Origin: Halorussus rarus
GTDB lineage: Archaea > Halobacteriota > Halobacteria > Halobacteriales > Haladaptataceae
DNA length: 64,000 nucleotides
Direction: 5' to 3'
NCBI RefSeq assembly: GCF_003369835.1
Contig: NZ_QPMJ01000002.1
Coordinates: forward strand, 372,001 to 436,000
The notes under the pieces were generated by a model. It did no database searches. It saw only the letters and a list, made by a program, of their open reading frames with translations, and had not been told where the DNA came from. Shown here in pieces: positions 9,132-17,332 of the stretch; the first letter of the stretch is position 1, and each line of letters starts with the position of its first letter. Made by a program: the position numbers and the translations under genes.

Positions 9132-10185
9132 CCTGCTCAAGGGCGTCGGGGCGTTCGCGCTGATAGCCGTCGTCGTCATCGGCAGCACGGTGGCGGTCGG
9201 CACGCTCACCGGCGGCCCGACCGACGCGTCCGCGGCGCCGAACGCCACGGCGTTCACGTCCGAATCGCTGCAAGCCACGCCGGTCGCCGACGACGGGACG
9301 GTCGCCGTGCCCGACGCCGGCGAGTCGAAGACGGTCGTCGTCGACCGGAGCCACGCCAACGCCGTGGAGAAGGGCCAGATACAGCCGCTGGTCGACGCGC
9401 TCATCGCCGGCGGTCACGACGTCCGGTTCCACAGCGGCGCCGGGCAGAGCTACAGCGCGCTCTCGGCCGGGTCCTCAGGGTCGTCGCTCAACGCGACGCT
9501 CCGGTCGGCAGACGCCTTCGTCGTCATGAATCCCGGGAGCGCCTACAGCGAGAGCGAGATAGACGCCATCGAGGCGTTCGCCGAGGCGGGCGGCCGGGTG
9601 CTCGTGCTGGCCGACCCGGTCGGCTCCTCGGGGTCGTCGGGGACGTCTCTCCCGCTGATCGGCAGCAGTTCGACGTCGTCGGTGACCCCCGGTCAGCCGA
9701 CGAACCTCGCCGCGCGGTTCGACGTCTCGTTCGACACCGGCTACCTGTACGACATGGCGGATAACGCGAACCACTTCCAGAGCGTCTACGTCAACGGAAC
9801 CGGGAGCGACCCGCTGACGGCCGGGACCGACCGCGTCGTGCTTCGGAGGGCGGCCGCGCTGACGCTCGGCCCGGAGGCGACGCCGCTGTTCGAGGCCGAG
9901 AGTACTCGGCTCTCCGCGACCCGCCGGGAGGGCGACCACGCGGTCGCGGCCCGGAACGGGAACCTGACCGCGGTCGGCGACACCGACTTCCTCGCGCCAG
10001 CGAGCGCGACCGTCGCGGACAACGACGCGTTCGTCGGGAACCTCGCGAGCTTCCTCGTGACCGGCGAGAAGCGGTCGGGCGTGCCCGCCGCGGGCGGTTC
10101 GACCGGGGCCGGTACGAGCACGAGGTACGGCGGCGGACTGCCCACACAGACCGGCGACGCGTCGGGCAACTCGACGTCGACCTGA
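9118..10185 (+). CDS. DUF4350-type membrane-anchored protein
   Basis: A 355-residue protein with an N-terminal membrane anchor (VGAFALIAVVVIGSTVAV, about 9-27) and a large external part. KTVVVDRSHANAV, PLVDALIAGGHDVRFH and EIDAIEAFAEAGGRVLVLADP are the typical strand-helix pattern of DUF4350, a Rossmann-like glutamine-amidotransferase-type fold. The C-terminus (about 310-355) is a Ser/Thr/Gly-rich tail. It overlaps the sppA gene by 14 bases in another frame. The role is unknown; the operon suggests an envelope or secretion-linked function. Confidence 0.82.
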   Translation: MQRTDLLKGVGAFALIAVVVIGSTVAVGTLTGGPTDASAAPNATAFTSESLQATPVADDGTVAVPDAGESKTVVVDRSHANAVEKGQIQPLVDALIAGGHDVRFHSGAGQSYSALSAGSSGSSLNATLRSADAFVVMNPGSAYSESEIDAIEAFAEAGGRVLVLADPVGSSGSSGTSLPLIGSSSTSSVTPGQPTNLAARFDVSFDTGYLYDMADNANHFQSVYVNGTGSDPLTAGTDRVVLRRAAALTLGPEATPLFEAESTRLSATRREGDHAVAARNGNLTAVGDTDFLAPASATVADNDAFVGNLASFLVTGEKRSGVPAAGGSTGAGTSTRYGGGLPTQTGDASGNSTST

Positions 10186-10322
10186 ATCTACCGGCTATTC
10201 TCTTTCGATGGTTCGCGGACGGTGTCACGGCGAAGTAGCAGCGCTGAGCGAAGTAACACTCCGGCAGTGAGGAAGTGAGAGCCGACTACCGGCGGCCGTT
10301 CGCGGGTCGACCGGCGCGCCGG

Positions 10323-10811
10323 TCACCCGCGCATGAACTCCGAGAGCTTCTCGGTGAGCCCGCCGTTCCCGCCGAGCTTCAGGTAGTAGGCGTCGCCGCC
10401 GTCCTCGTAGTAGTTCTGGATGTGGCGCTCGACCTCGAACCCCAGGTGCTCGTAGAAGCCCAGCGCGTTCTCGTTGCTGGCGCGGGCGTGGCAGGTGATG
10501 CTCTCGTGGTTCTCGGCGACCCGGCCCACGAGGCGCTTGCCCACGCCCTCTCCCCGGAACTCGGGCGCGACCGCGAGAAAGAGGATGTAGCCGTCGCGCC
10601 GGACCGCGGCGAACCCCATCAGCTGCTCGTCGGCGTCGTCGCGCGTCACGAGGAGGTGGACCGTCGAGCGCCGGTAGGCGTCGGTGAAGAAGCCCTTGCG
10701 CTGTTTCAGCACGTCCTCGGACTGCCGGATGTGCTCTTTGAGCTCCCACGCCCCGTCGACGTAACTGTCGTCACCGGGGCGAGCGATTTCGGTGTCGACG
10801 TTGACGCTCAC
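10323..10811 (-). CDS. GNAT N-acetyltransferase
   Basis: A 162-residue GNAT-fold acetyltransferase. The acetyl-CoA loop is in LAVAPEFRGEGVGKRLV (the R-G-x-G-x-G/A type), preceded by the FLAV strand and followed by NENALGFYEHLGFEVERH, the standard motif A/B region. A GTG at 10811 gives VSVNVDTEIARPGDDSYV. An ATG 36 bases upstream would add residues that run into the promoter, so GTG is preferred. The acceptor (protein N-terminus, ribosomal protein or metabolite) cannot be decided. Confidence 0.88.
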   Translation of the reverse strand: MSVNVDTEIARPGDDSYVDGAWELKEHIRQSEDVLKQRKGFFTDAYRRSTVHLLVTRDDADEQLMGFAAVRRDGYILFLAVAPEFRGEGVGKRLVGRVAENHESITCHARASNENALGFYEHLGFEVERHIQNYYEDGGDAYYLKLGGNGGLTEKLSEFMRG

Positions 10812-11014
10812 TAGTTTGGCGTAGGTTCGTGGCCAATATAATTCCACCGCCCCGAGGTTCGAGCGGCCGGGCCGTGGCGCCGGTCAGCGCGCCCGTGCGA
10901 CCGAGACGGCGGGATGTCGACGCGAGGGGAGTCGACCGAGCGGGCGGAATGTCGACGAGAAGGGACTCGTCCGAGATGGCGAGACCTTTCCGACGGCGCC
11001 GCGTGGCGTGGCGT

Positions 11015-11428
11015 ATGAGCTACGAACTCCGCGACCACACCGCGGACGTCGCGGTCGAGGCGACGGGGCCGACGCTCGGCGGGGCCTTCGCCGCGGCGGC
11101 CGACGGGATGGCGGCCGCGATGTGCGAGGAGGTCCCCGCGTCGGGTGGCGAGCGGTTCGACGTCGAGGTCCGGGCCGAGGGCCGCGAGGCGCTGCTGTTC
11201 GACTACCTCGACGAACTCATCTACGAGCGAGACGTCCGCGGCGTCCTGCCGGTGGACAACGAGGCCGTCGTCCGACGGGAGGCCGACGAGTGGACGCTGA
11301 CGGGGAGCGCCCGCGGCGTCCCGCTGGCGGGCCTGGGGGCGCGCGACCTCAAGGCGGTCACCTACTCCGAGATGGCCCTGGATGAGACCGACGACGGCTG
11401 GCGGGCGTACGTGGTCTTCGACGTGTGA
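11015..11428 (+). CDS. archease
   Basis: Archease, a 137-residue partner that enables multiple turnover of the RNA ligase RtcB by promoting its guanylylation, in tRNA splicing and RNA repair. The family signatures are the N-terminal DHTADVAVEATG (residues 7-18, with the metal-binding Asp/His), LLFDYLDELIYERD and the C-terminal KAVTYSEMAL. Length and start (MSYELRDHTADV) match the family. An open frame extends further upstream but has no family support. RtcB is encoded 1.2 kb downstream on the same strand, separated by one membrane-protein gene. Confidence 0.95.
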   Translation: MSYELRDHTADVAVEATGPTLGGAFAAAADGMAAAMCEEVPASGGERFDVEVRAEGREALLFDYLDELIYERDVRGVLPVDNEAVVRREADEWTLTGSARGVPLAGLGARDLKAVTYSEMALDETDDGWRAYVVFDV

Positions 11429-11531
11429 CCGACTGCTTCGACGAGTGACGGTCCAATCGGGTTGCGCGGATGATACCCGGTGCCCGGATGGACGCGGGAC
11501 TTTTACGCCGCCTCGGTCAAACTCAACCGTT

Positions 11532-12638
11532 ATGAACTGGCGACGGCGGTGCGTCTGCTCGCTCGCGGCACTTCTCGCGGTCTCCGGGACCGCCAGCGCG
11601 CACGTCAAGTACGTGGTCGACAGCGCGGCGGACGTCGGGGACGCGCTCGCGTTCCTGGCGGAGGTGGTCTCGGAGCCGTTCAACGCCGCGCTCCTCGGCG
11701 GGGGCGGCCTCGCCGTCGCCGTCGCACTCGTCGCCTACCTCCGATTCCGACCGGCCGAGCGCGACCTCGAAGTGCTGCGCGAGACGCTCCGGGGGTACGA
11801 CGACCTCGTGCCGTGGATGCTCCGGCTCTCGATCGGCCTGCCGCTGGTCGGCGCGGGGTTCGCGGGCTACTTCTTCAGCCCGGTCGTCAATGCCGAGGCG
11901 AGGGTCCTCCAGGTCGCCGTCGGGTTCCTCCTGCTGTTCGGACTGGCGACGCGGGCGGTGGCGCTGGTCGGGCTGGGCGCGTACCTCGTCGGCCTGCTCG
12001 CCGAGCCCGCGCTCGTGCTCGCCAGCGAGTACGTCGGCGGCTTGCTGGCCGTCGCGCTACTGGGCGGCGGCCGACCCAGCGCCGACCACATGCTCCAGCG
12101 GGTCGCCGACGCCGAGGGAACCCTCTACGGGCGCTTCGATCCGGTCCACCGCGCGTCGTCGTGGCTGAACGACCGGACCGCCTCGCGGCGGCGGTACGCT
12201 CCCACGCTAGTTCGGCTGGCGCTGGGGTTCAACTTCTTCTACCTGGGATTCACCCAGAAGCTGTTCGCGCCGGGCCCGGCGCTCGCGGTGGTCGAGAAGT
12301 ACGACCTGACGGCCGTGGTGCCGGTCGACGCGGGCCTGTGGGTCGTCGGCGCGGGGCTGACCGAGATGGCCGTGGGCGCGGCGCTGTTCGCCGGCCTGTT
12401 CACCCGCGCGACCGCGGCCACCGCGTTCACCATGCTCACGCTGACGCTGTTCGGGCTGGCCGACGACCCCGTGCTGGCCCACGTCTCGCTGTTCGGCATG
12501 GTGTCGATGCTGTTCATCACGGGGTCGGGGCCGCTCGCTGTCGACAGCTGGCTCCGGGAGTTCGCGTCTGGTGACAGGTCCCACGCCGGAGCGGATGGCG
12601 AAACCACTTCGGCGTCCGCGCCCAACGGACGGGTATGA
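11532..12638 (+). CDS. DoxX-like membrane protein with signal sequence
   Basis: A 368-residue polytopic membrane protein. It begins with a signal peptide (CVCSLAALLAVSGTASA, about 7-24), then has eight or more hydrophobic segments in two similar halves. Each half contains an LR(L/A)..G..F...G..(Y/Q)K-like first helix followed by three helices (LRLSIGLPLVGAGFAGYFF; VRLALGFNFFYLGFTQKLF). This DoxX/DoxD-type arrangement suggests an internally duplicated domain. DoxX proteins are linked to redox or thiol metabolism. The gene stop overlaps the rtcB start (ATGA), placing it in the RNA-repair operon, which is odd for its predicted class. Confidence 0.8.
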   Translation: MNWRRRCVCSLAALLAVSGTASAHVKYVVDSAADVGDALAFLAEVVSEPFNAALLGGGGLAVAVALVAYLRFRPAERDLEVLRETLRGYDDLVPWMLRLSIGLPLVGAGFAGYFFSPVVNAEARVLQVAVGFLLLFGLATRAVALVGLGAYLVGLLAEPALVLASEYVGGLLAVALLGGGRPSADHMLQRVADAEGTLYGRFDPVHRASSWLNDRTASRRRYAPTLVRLALGFNFFYLGFTQKLFAPGPALAVVEKYDLTAVVPVDAGLWVVGAGLTEMAVGAALFAGLFTRATAATAFTMLTLTLFGLADDPVLAHVSLFGMVSMLFITGSGPLAVDSWLREFASGDRSHAGADGETTSASAPNGRV

Positions 12639-14116
12639 CCACGGACGACGCGGAAGACACCACCTACGAGGCGGGCGACGTGACGCTCCACGAGGTCCGC
12701 GACTACGTCTGGGAGATTCCACAAGAGGGCGACATGCGCGTCCCGGCGCGCGTGCTGGCCAGCGAGACCCTGCTGGACCAGATCGCCGACGACAAGACCC
12801 TCGAACAGCTCAAGAACTCCACCCACCTGCCCGGCGTCCGGAAGTACAACGTCTGCATGCCCGACGGCCACCAGGGGTACGGCTTCCCGGTCGGCGGCGT
12901 GGCCGGCATCGACGCCCAGGACGGCTGCATCTCGCCGGGAGCGGTCGGCTACGACATCAACTGCGGCGTCCGGATGCTGAAGACCGACCTCAGTTACGAG
13001 GACGTACAGGGACGTGAGGAGGAACTGGTCGACGCCCTCTTCGCGAACATCCCCTCGGGCCTCGGCGGGGGCGGCGTCGTTGAGGGTGACATCGACACCG
13101 TCGAGGCCATCCTCGACCGCGGGATGGAGTGGGCCCTCGAGGAGGGCTGGGCGGTCGAGGAGGACCTCGCCCACTGCGAGGACGAGGGCGTGCGCCACGA
13201 CAGCGACCCCGCGAAGGTCTCCCAGAAGGCAAAGGACCGCGGGAAGAATCAGATCGGGAGCCTCGGGTCGGGCAACCACTTCCTCGAGGTCCAGCGTGTC
13301 ACCGACACCTACCTCGACGACGTGGCCGACGCCTACGGGCTCGAGGAGGACCAGATCGTGGTGCTCATCCACTGCGGGAGCCGCGGGCTGGGCCACCAGG
13401 TCTGCACCGACTACCTCCGGGACATCGAGAAGGCCCACGCCGGCCTACTCTCGCAGCTCCCGGACAAGGAGCTCGCGGCCGCCCCGGCCGGGAGCCAGCT
13501 CGCCGAGGACTACTACGACGCGATGTGCGCCTCGATAAACTTCGCGTGGGTCAACCGCCAGCTCATCATGCACCGGACCCGGCAGGTGTTCGAGAAGGTG
13601 TTCGGCTCCGACTGGGAGTCGCTCGGGATGGACCTGCTGTACGACGTGGCCCACAACATCGCGAAGAAGGAGACTCATACCGTGGAAGATGGGGAAGAGC
13701 GGGAGCTCTACGTCCACCGGAAGGGCGCGACCCGGGCCTTCCCGGCGGGCCACGAGGAGGTCCCCGGCGCGTACCTCGACGTGGGCCAGCCCATCATCAT
13801 CCCCGGCAGCATGGGCGCCGGCAGCTACGTCCTCCGGGGCGGCGAGGCGTCGATGGACCTGACGTTCGGCTCGACCGCCCACGGCGCGGGCCGGACCATG
13901 AGCCGGACGCAGGCCAAGCAGGACTACTGGGGCGGCGACGTCCAGGACGAACTCGAGCAGGAGCACATCTACGTCAAGGCCCAGAGCGGCGCCACGGTCG
14001 CCGAGGAGGCTCCGGGCGTCTACAAGGACGTCGACGAGGTCGTCCGGGTCTCGGACGCGCTGGGCATCGGCGACAAGGTCGCCCGGACGTTCCCGGTCTG
14101 CAACATCAAGGGGTAG
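12635..14116 (+). CDS. rtcB: RNA-splicing ligase RtcB
   Basis: GTP-dependent 3'-5' RNA ligase joining 2',3'-cyclic phosphate or 3'-phosphate ends to 5'-OH ends, as in tRNA exon ligation. It has 493 residues (typical). Motifs: MPDGHQGYGFPVGG and DINCGVRM (metal-binding Cys), GSLGSGNHFLEV, HCGSRGLGHQ, and STAHGAGRTMSR, which contains the His that is guanylylated. GAATRAFPAG-like (KGATRAFPAG) and PIIIPGSMG are also present. It is translationally coupled to the DoxX-like gene by a 4-base overlap, and archease lies at the head of the same cluster. Confidence 0.97.
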   Translation: MTTDDAEDTTYEAGDVTLHEVRDYVWEIPQEGDMRVPARVLASETLLDQIADDKTLEQLKNSTHLPGVRKYNVCMPDGHQGYGFPVGGVAGIDAQDGCISPGAVGYDINCGVRMLKTDLSYEDVQGREEELVDALFANIPSGLGGGGVVEGDIDTVEAILDRGMEWALEEGWAVEEDLAHCEDEGVRHDSDPAKVSQKAKDRGKNQIGSLGSGNHFLEVQRVTDTYLDDVADAYGLEEDQIVVLIHCGSRGLGHQVCTDYLRDIEKAHAGLLSQLPDKELAAAPAGSQLAEDYYDAMCASINFAWVNRQLIMHRTRQVFEKVFGSDWESLGMDLLYDVAHNIAKKETHTVEDGEERELYVHRKGATRAFPAGHEEVPGAYLDVGQPIIIPGSMGAGSYVLRGGEASMDLTFGSTAHGAGRTMSRTQAKQDYWGGDVQDELEQEHIYVKAQSGATVAEEAPGVYKDVDEVVRVSDALGIGDKVARTFPVCNIKG

Positions 14117-14487
14117 CTCGAATCCGGCTTTTCCTGTTCTCGCGCTGGGGGACATCACGGTCCGGGTGGACTGAAAGGGGCCGCCCGGTCGCGTTTATTC
14201 AGTCGTCTCAGCGACCCCTCTCCGAGGCGAACCGAAGGTGAGCCGAAGATATATCGCTGAGCGACCGTCTCGTGAGCGCAGCGAACGAGGCCTCGGAAGT
14301 CGCATGCCCGCGCAGCCGAAGGCGAGCAGGAACGTCTTCCGGTGGCGACCAGGCGGGGGCTTTCGAAACCTTGTCCATCGACTTCCTTGTCGACACTCGG
14401 AACCTCCTCAACTAACCGTTTCACCAGACGACCACCACGAAACGACCCATCGACAGACCTTTCCCGTACACCTCGGCAGACCGACGT
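14117..14487. other. intergenic region with repeat element copy B
   Basis: There is no supported gene between rtcB and the next small gene. The region is mostly filled by the repeat element at 14163-14377; the last ~100 bases are the presumed promoter region of the 14491 gene. Confidence 0.6.
14163..14377 (+). repeat. haloarchaeal intergenic repeat, copy B
   Basis: This element starts GGGTGGACTGAAAGGGGC and ends GGGCTTTCGAAACC. Its first 34 bases are identical to the reverse complement of 6309-6342, and the tail matches that of copy A. At about 215 bases it is longer than copy A (about 127). The extra part includes the 21 bases 14269-14289, also found at 3546-3566 beside CDC48. The pattern is conserved ends plus a variable interior rich in short palindromes. 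Confidence 0.75.
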
Positions 14488-14712
14488 ATGAACGACGAGC
14501 AGCGCAGGGCGGTCGCCAGGAACGCCTACCGATTCGGGTTCGTGCTCATCGCCTACGTGGTCGCGGAGAGCGCCTACTTCGCCAGCGGCTATCAGAGCAA
14601 CCGCGGCATGGCCGTCCTCGGCGCCCTCATCTGCGTGTTCGCCATCGGGTACGACCTCGCCACCGTGCTCTCGGACGATGTTGCCACCGTTCTCGCCGAC
14701 GATTCACCGTGA
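14488..14712 (+). CDS. small two-helix membrane protein
   Basis: A 74-residue protein with a basic N-terminus (MNDEQRRAVARNAYRFG) and two hydrophobic helices (FVLIAYVVAESAYFA and MAVLGALICVFAIGYDL), ending in an acidic tail. I do not recognise the family. It sits between an intergenic repeat and another tiny membrane protein gene on the same strand. It is supported by strong GC-rich codon use and a plausible transmembrane pattern. Confidence 0.6.
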   Translation: MNDEQRRAVARNAYRFGFVLIAYVVAESAYFASGYQSNRGMAVLGALICVFAIGYDLATVLSDDVATVLADDSP

Positions 14713-14792
14713 GGGCCGTCTTCGTGGTCGCTGGTCACTGAGCGTCCGGAACCCCGGTAGCTTGAAGCGCGTTTCGACCCTACAGTCCGTTG

Positions 14793-15056
14793 ATGAGTCT
14801 CTTCACCGCCGTCGCCGTCTTCGTCGTGGGGTTCGTCTCCGGGACCGTGGTACGCTGGGTCGCGGGCCTCGCCGCCTTCGTCGCGCTCGTGCTCGTGATT
14901 CTCGGGGTCGCGACACCGGAGGTCGGACTGGTGAACCGGATAATCGAGCAGTACTACCTCGGCAACGAACTGCTGTTCATCTCCGGGTTCCTGTTCGGCA
15001 TCGACGCGAAACAGACCAGGGAGGTCGTGGTCGAGCGCCGGGCCGCCGGGGAGTAG
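14793..15056 (+). CDS. small two-helix membrane protein
   Basis: An 87-residue protein with two hydrophobic segments at the start (LFTAVAVFVVGFVSGTVV, WVAGLAAFVALVLVILGVA), then an amphipathic segment (NRIIEQYYLGNELLFISGFLFGI). The ATG at 14793 is preferred over the in-frame TTG at 14790. I do not recognise the family. It follows the 14488 gene by 80 bases and may share its expression. Confidence 0.6.
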   Translation: MSLFTAVAVFVVGFVSGTVVRWVAGLAAFVALVLVILGVATPEVGLVNRIIEQYYLGNELLFISGFLFGIDAKQTREVVVERRAAGE

Positions 15057-15233
15057 CGAACCGAGCGCGGGTTCGACATCCCGGTGTCGTTGACCGACGC
15101 CCCGGCCGCTATCGCGTTTCCCTCGACGAGTCATCTCGTCCCCTCCTTCGCTGCGCGTCGACCAGTTCCCGCGCCGACCAGCTATAACTTATAGATACGT
15201 TATTTCAATCCCATCTATTTGTAACTCTGTGGA

Positions 15234-15241
15234 TTTATATA
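15234..15241 (+). promoter_or_regulatory. TATA box for 15269 gene
   Basis: TTTATATA lies 28-35 bases before the ATG at 15269, in a clearly AT-rich 70-base stretch. The spacing predicts an almost leaderless transcript, common in haloarchaea. Confidence 0.7.
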
Positions 15242-15268
15242 CCCACGCCCCGTATTATAGAGTATACG

Positions 15269-15463
15269 ATGAACTACTACGACCTCATTCTCGGCCTGAT
15301 CCCGCTCGCTCTCCTCGGTCTGACCGCCATCCTCACCACGGTCGGCGTGGGTCTCACCACCGCCGTCCCGCTGGCCGGCACCGTCTCGGTCGGCATGATC
15401 GGCCACGCGATGTTCGTCCGGACCCCGACCGAGACGCCCGCGCCCTCGGCCGTCCAGCAGTAG
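15269..15463 (+). CDS. small hydrophobic membrane protein
   Basis: A 64-residue protein with two hydrophobic segments (LILGLIPLALLGLTAILTTVGV and AVPLAGTVSVGMIGHAMFV) and a short Pro/Thr tail. The sharply defined TATA box and near-leaderless start support it as real. Proteins of this pattern (MNYYDLILGL...) look conserved in haloarchaea, but I know of no function. A pyrimidine-rich tract (TTCTCTCTCCCTCTC) follows the stop and could be a terminator. Confidence 0.75.
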   Translation: MNYYDLILGLIPLALLGLTAILTTVGVGLTTAVPLAGTVSVGMIGHAMFVRTPTETPAPSAVQQ

Positions 15464-15626
15464 ACCGACTGTTCTCAGCCGTTCTCTCTCCCTCTCGTCT
15501 TCTCTTCGATTTTCTTTCCCGACGGCCTCCGGCCTCGTTCTGTCCCCTCGAATCCGACGGAGTCGGGGCTCGTCGGCCGCCCGTCTGACGAATTTATTTG
15601 TGCCCGTGCGTCGGTGGATTCGGAAT

Positions 15627-15803
15627 ATGCACCAGGACCACCTCGACATGGAGTCGGTCACTCTCGACCTCGAGGAGGAGGAGCTCGACCGCATCGACGA
15701 CATCGCGTTCGCCGACCACCGGGACAACCGCGAGGCCGCGATTCGCGAACTCCTCGACCGGTGGTTGAAACAGCGCGAGCCGGACGAACCGGCCGACGAG
15801 TGA
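15627..15803 (+). CDS. ribbon-helix-helix (CopG-like) protein
   Basis: A 58-residue likely DNA-binding protein. MESVTLDLEEEELDRIDDIAF gives the N-terminal beta strand and first helix, and NREAAIRELLDRWLKQRE gives the second helix, the order of the RHH/CopG fold. The ATG at 15627 starts shortly before the strand; a longer frame from 15600 adds an unrelated basic segment. RHH proteins act as dimers on operators and are often antitoxins, but no toxin gene is adjacent here. The next gene runs towards it on the other strand. Confidence 0.75.
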   Translation: MHQDHLDMESVTLDLEEEELDRIDDIAFADHRDNREAAIRELLDRWLKQREPDEPADE

Positions 15804-15852
15804 GCGACGAAGGGATACCGGATCGCGACCGCGAACCGCAGCCGGACCGCGA

Positions 15853-16257
15853 CTACGGATTGAAGTCGAACCGCGGGCCGTCCTCCTCCTCTTCCTCCGC
15901 GTCGTCTATCGTCGGCCCCGACACCGCGGGCGGGACGAACGACCGGTCGGCCGGGTCGACCTCCTCGCCGTCCTCGAACTTCACGAAGCTGAGATAGAAG
16001 ACCTCGCCGCAGCCCTCGCCGTCGGTCTCCGCGGCCCCGCAGACGATCTCGACGCCGTCCGCCTCTCCTCGCGGGCCTCGCCCGCTCGAACGGTCCGCGG
16101 AACTTCGTTCCGCGCTATCCTCGAAATCCTCGTAGGGCGCCGCGTACTCCCAGCCGTCCAGCGGCGTCGGCGTCACGCACTTGTCGGCGAGGTACCCCTC
16201 GCGGTCGAGGGCGGCGACGGCCCCGCACCGGGGACAGTAGTAGCGGACCTCGGTCAT
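15853..16257 (-). CDS. zinc-ribbon protein, uncharacterised
   Basis: A 134-residue protein starting with a zinc-ribbon half, YYCPRCGAVAALDREGYLADKC. A second Cys pair follows, VCGAAETDGEGCGEVFYLSFVKF, so four or more Cys could bind one zinc. The middle (about 45-65) is low complexity, and the C-terminus is very acidic (EEEEEDG). I recognise no catalytic domain and assign no function. It is divergent from the eIF2B-like gene at 16395, sharing a 137-base promoter region. Confidence 0.7.
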   Translation of the reverse strand: MTEVRYYCPRCGAVAALDREGYLADKCVTPTPLDGWEYAAPYEDFEDSAERSSADRSSGRGPRGEADGVEIVCGAAETDGEGCGEVFYLSFVKFEDGEEVDPADRSFVPPAVSGPTIDDAEEEEEDGPRFDFNP

Positions 16258-16394
16258 GGCCGGAGATTTGGCCGGCGGCTACTTCCGACTGTCGGCGCTC
16301 GCCCGCGCCGGAACCGCCGAAACTGACCCCACGAGCGACCGGTCTCACACCCGGAGAAGCAAGACCTTTGGCCCGCGGCCGAGACGGTTCGGGT

Positions 16395-17246
16395 ATGATA
16401 GACGAGACGGTCGAGGAGATACGGGAGATGCAGACCCACAGCTCCTCCGTCGTCGCCGTGAAGGCCGCCCGGGCGCTGGAGGACCTGGGCGAGCGCGAGT
16501 TCGCGTCGGTCGAGGACTTCGAGCGCGACCTCGAGCGCAACTCGTCGGCGCTCCGGCGGGCCAACCCCTCCCACGCCTCGCTGGTGACGACCCAGCGCGC
16601 CATCGTCTCGATGGTCGAGGACGCCGACAGCGGGACGGTCGCGGCCGCCAAGGACGCGCTCGCCGACGCCGTCGACGCCGTGGTCGAGCAGGTCGAGACC
16701 GCCAAGCGCCGGGCCGCAGAGAACGCCGAGGAACTGCTCGAGGACGGCGCGACCGTCCTGACCCACGACTACTCCTCGACCGTGCTGGAGGCCATCGAGC
16801 GGGCGGTCTCGGACGGGCGCTACCTCACGGTGTACGTCACCGAGGCCCGGCCGCGATACCTGGGTCGGAAGACCGCCCGCGCGCTCGCCGAGATGGACCG
16901 GGTCGACGCCCACCTCCTCGTCGACGGCGCCTCGGGCCACTACCTGCCCGAGTGCGACCGCGTGCTCATCGGGATGGACTGCATCGTCGACGACACCCTG
17001 TACAACCGCATCGGCACCTTCCCGCTGGCCGCGACCGCCGCGCAGGTCGGCGTGCCCGTGACCGTGGTCGGCTCGTCGGCCAAGCTCGTCGGCGAGGGGT
17101 TCCGGTTCGAGAACGACTTCCGGTCGCCCAGCGAGGTGCTGCTCGAGCCCGCCGAGGGGTTCTCGGTGGAGAACCCGGCCTACGACGCGACCCCGACCGA
17201 TCTGCTCGACGCGGTCGTCACCGACGAGGGCGTCCGGGAGTTCTGA
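16395..17246 (+). CDS. eIF2B-alpha-like / R15P isomerase-like protein
   Basis: A 283-residue member of the eIF2B alpha/beta/delta-like superfamily, which also includes ribose-1,5-bisphosphate isomerase and methylthioribose-1-phosphate isomerase. The N-terminal half is helical; the C-terminal Rossmann-like half has VLTHDYSSTV, VYVTEARPRYLG, IGMDCIVDD.LYNRIGT and VPVTVVG. Most members with R15P isomerase activity carry a catalytic Cys in a THC motif; here that position is Asp (THD, residue 125). The Asp of the GMD motif is kept. The start chosen is the ATG at 16395. It may be a regulatory or substrate-shifted paralogue. Confidence 0.85.
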   Translation: MIDETVEEIREMQTHSSSVVAVKAARALEDLGEREFASVEDFERDLERNSSALRRANPSHASLVTTQRAIVSMVEDADSGTVAAAKDALADAVDAVVEQVETAKRRAAENAEELLEDGATVLTHDYSSTVLEAIERAVSDGRYLTVYVTEARPRYLGRKTARALAEMDRVDAHLLVDGASGHYLPECDRVLIGMDCIVDDTLYNRIGTFPLAATAAQVGVPVTVVGSSAKLVGEGFRFENDFRSPSEVLLEPAEGFSVENPAYDATPTDLLDAVVTDEGVREF

Positions 17247-17332
17247 GGGGAGCGTCTCCCCGTTCGGCAGCGGAGACCGACCGGACGCCGTAGCCGGTAG
17301 CCCGAAGGACGCCCCCGTCGTGGGTCCGCTCC

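Noticed and set aside
10829-11014. An N-terminal extension of archease
   Set aside because: The open frame extends upstream, but the residues are Arg-rich and the archease family starts at MSYELRDHTADV.
15627-15803. A toxin-antitoxin pair headed by the RHH protein
   Set aside because: The RHH protein could be an antitoxin, but the adjacent genes are a small membrane protein and a zinc-ribbon protein with no known toxin fold.
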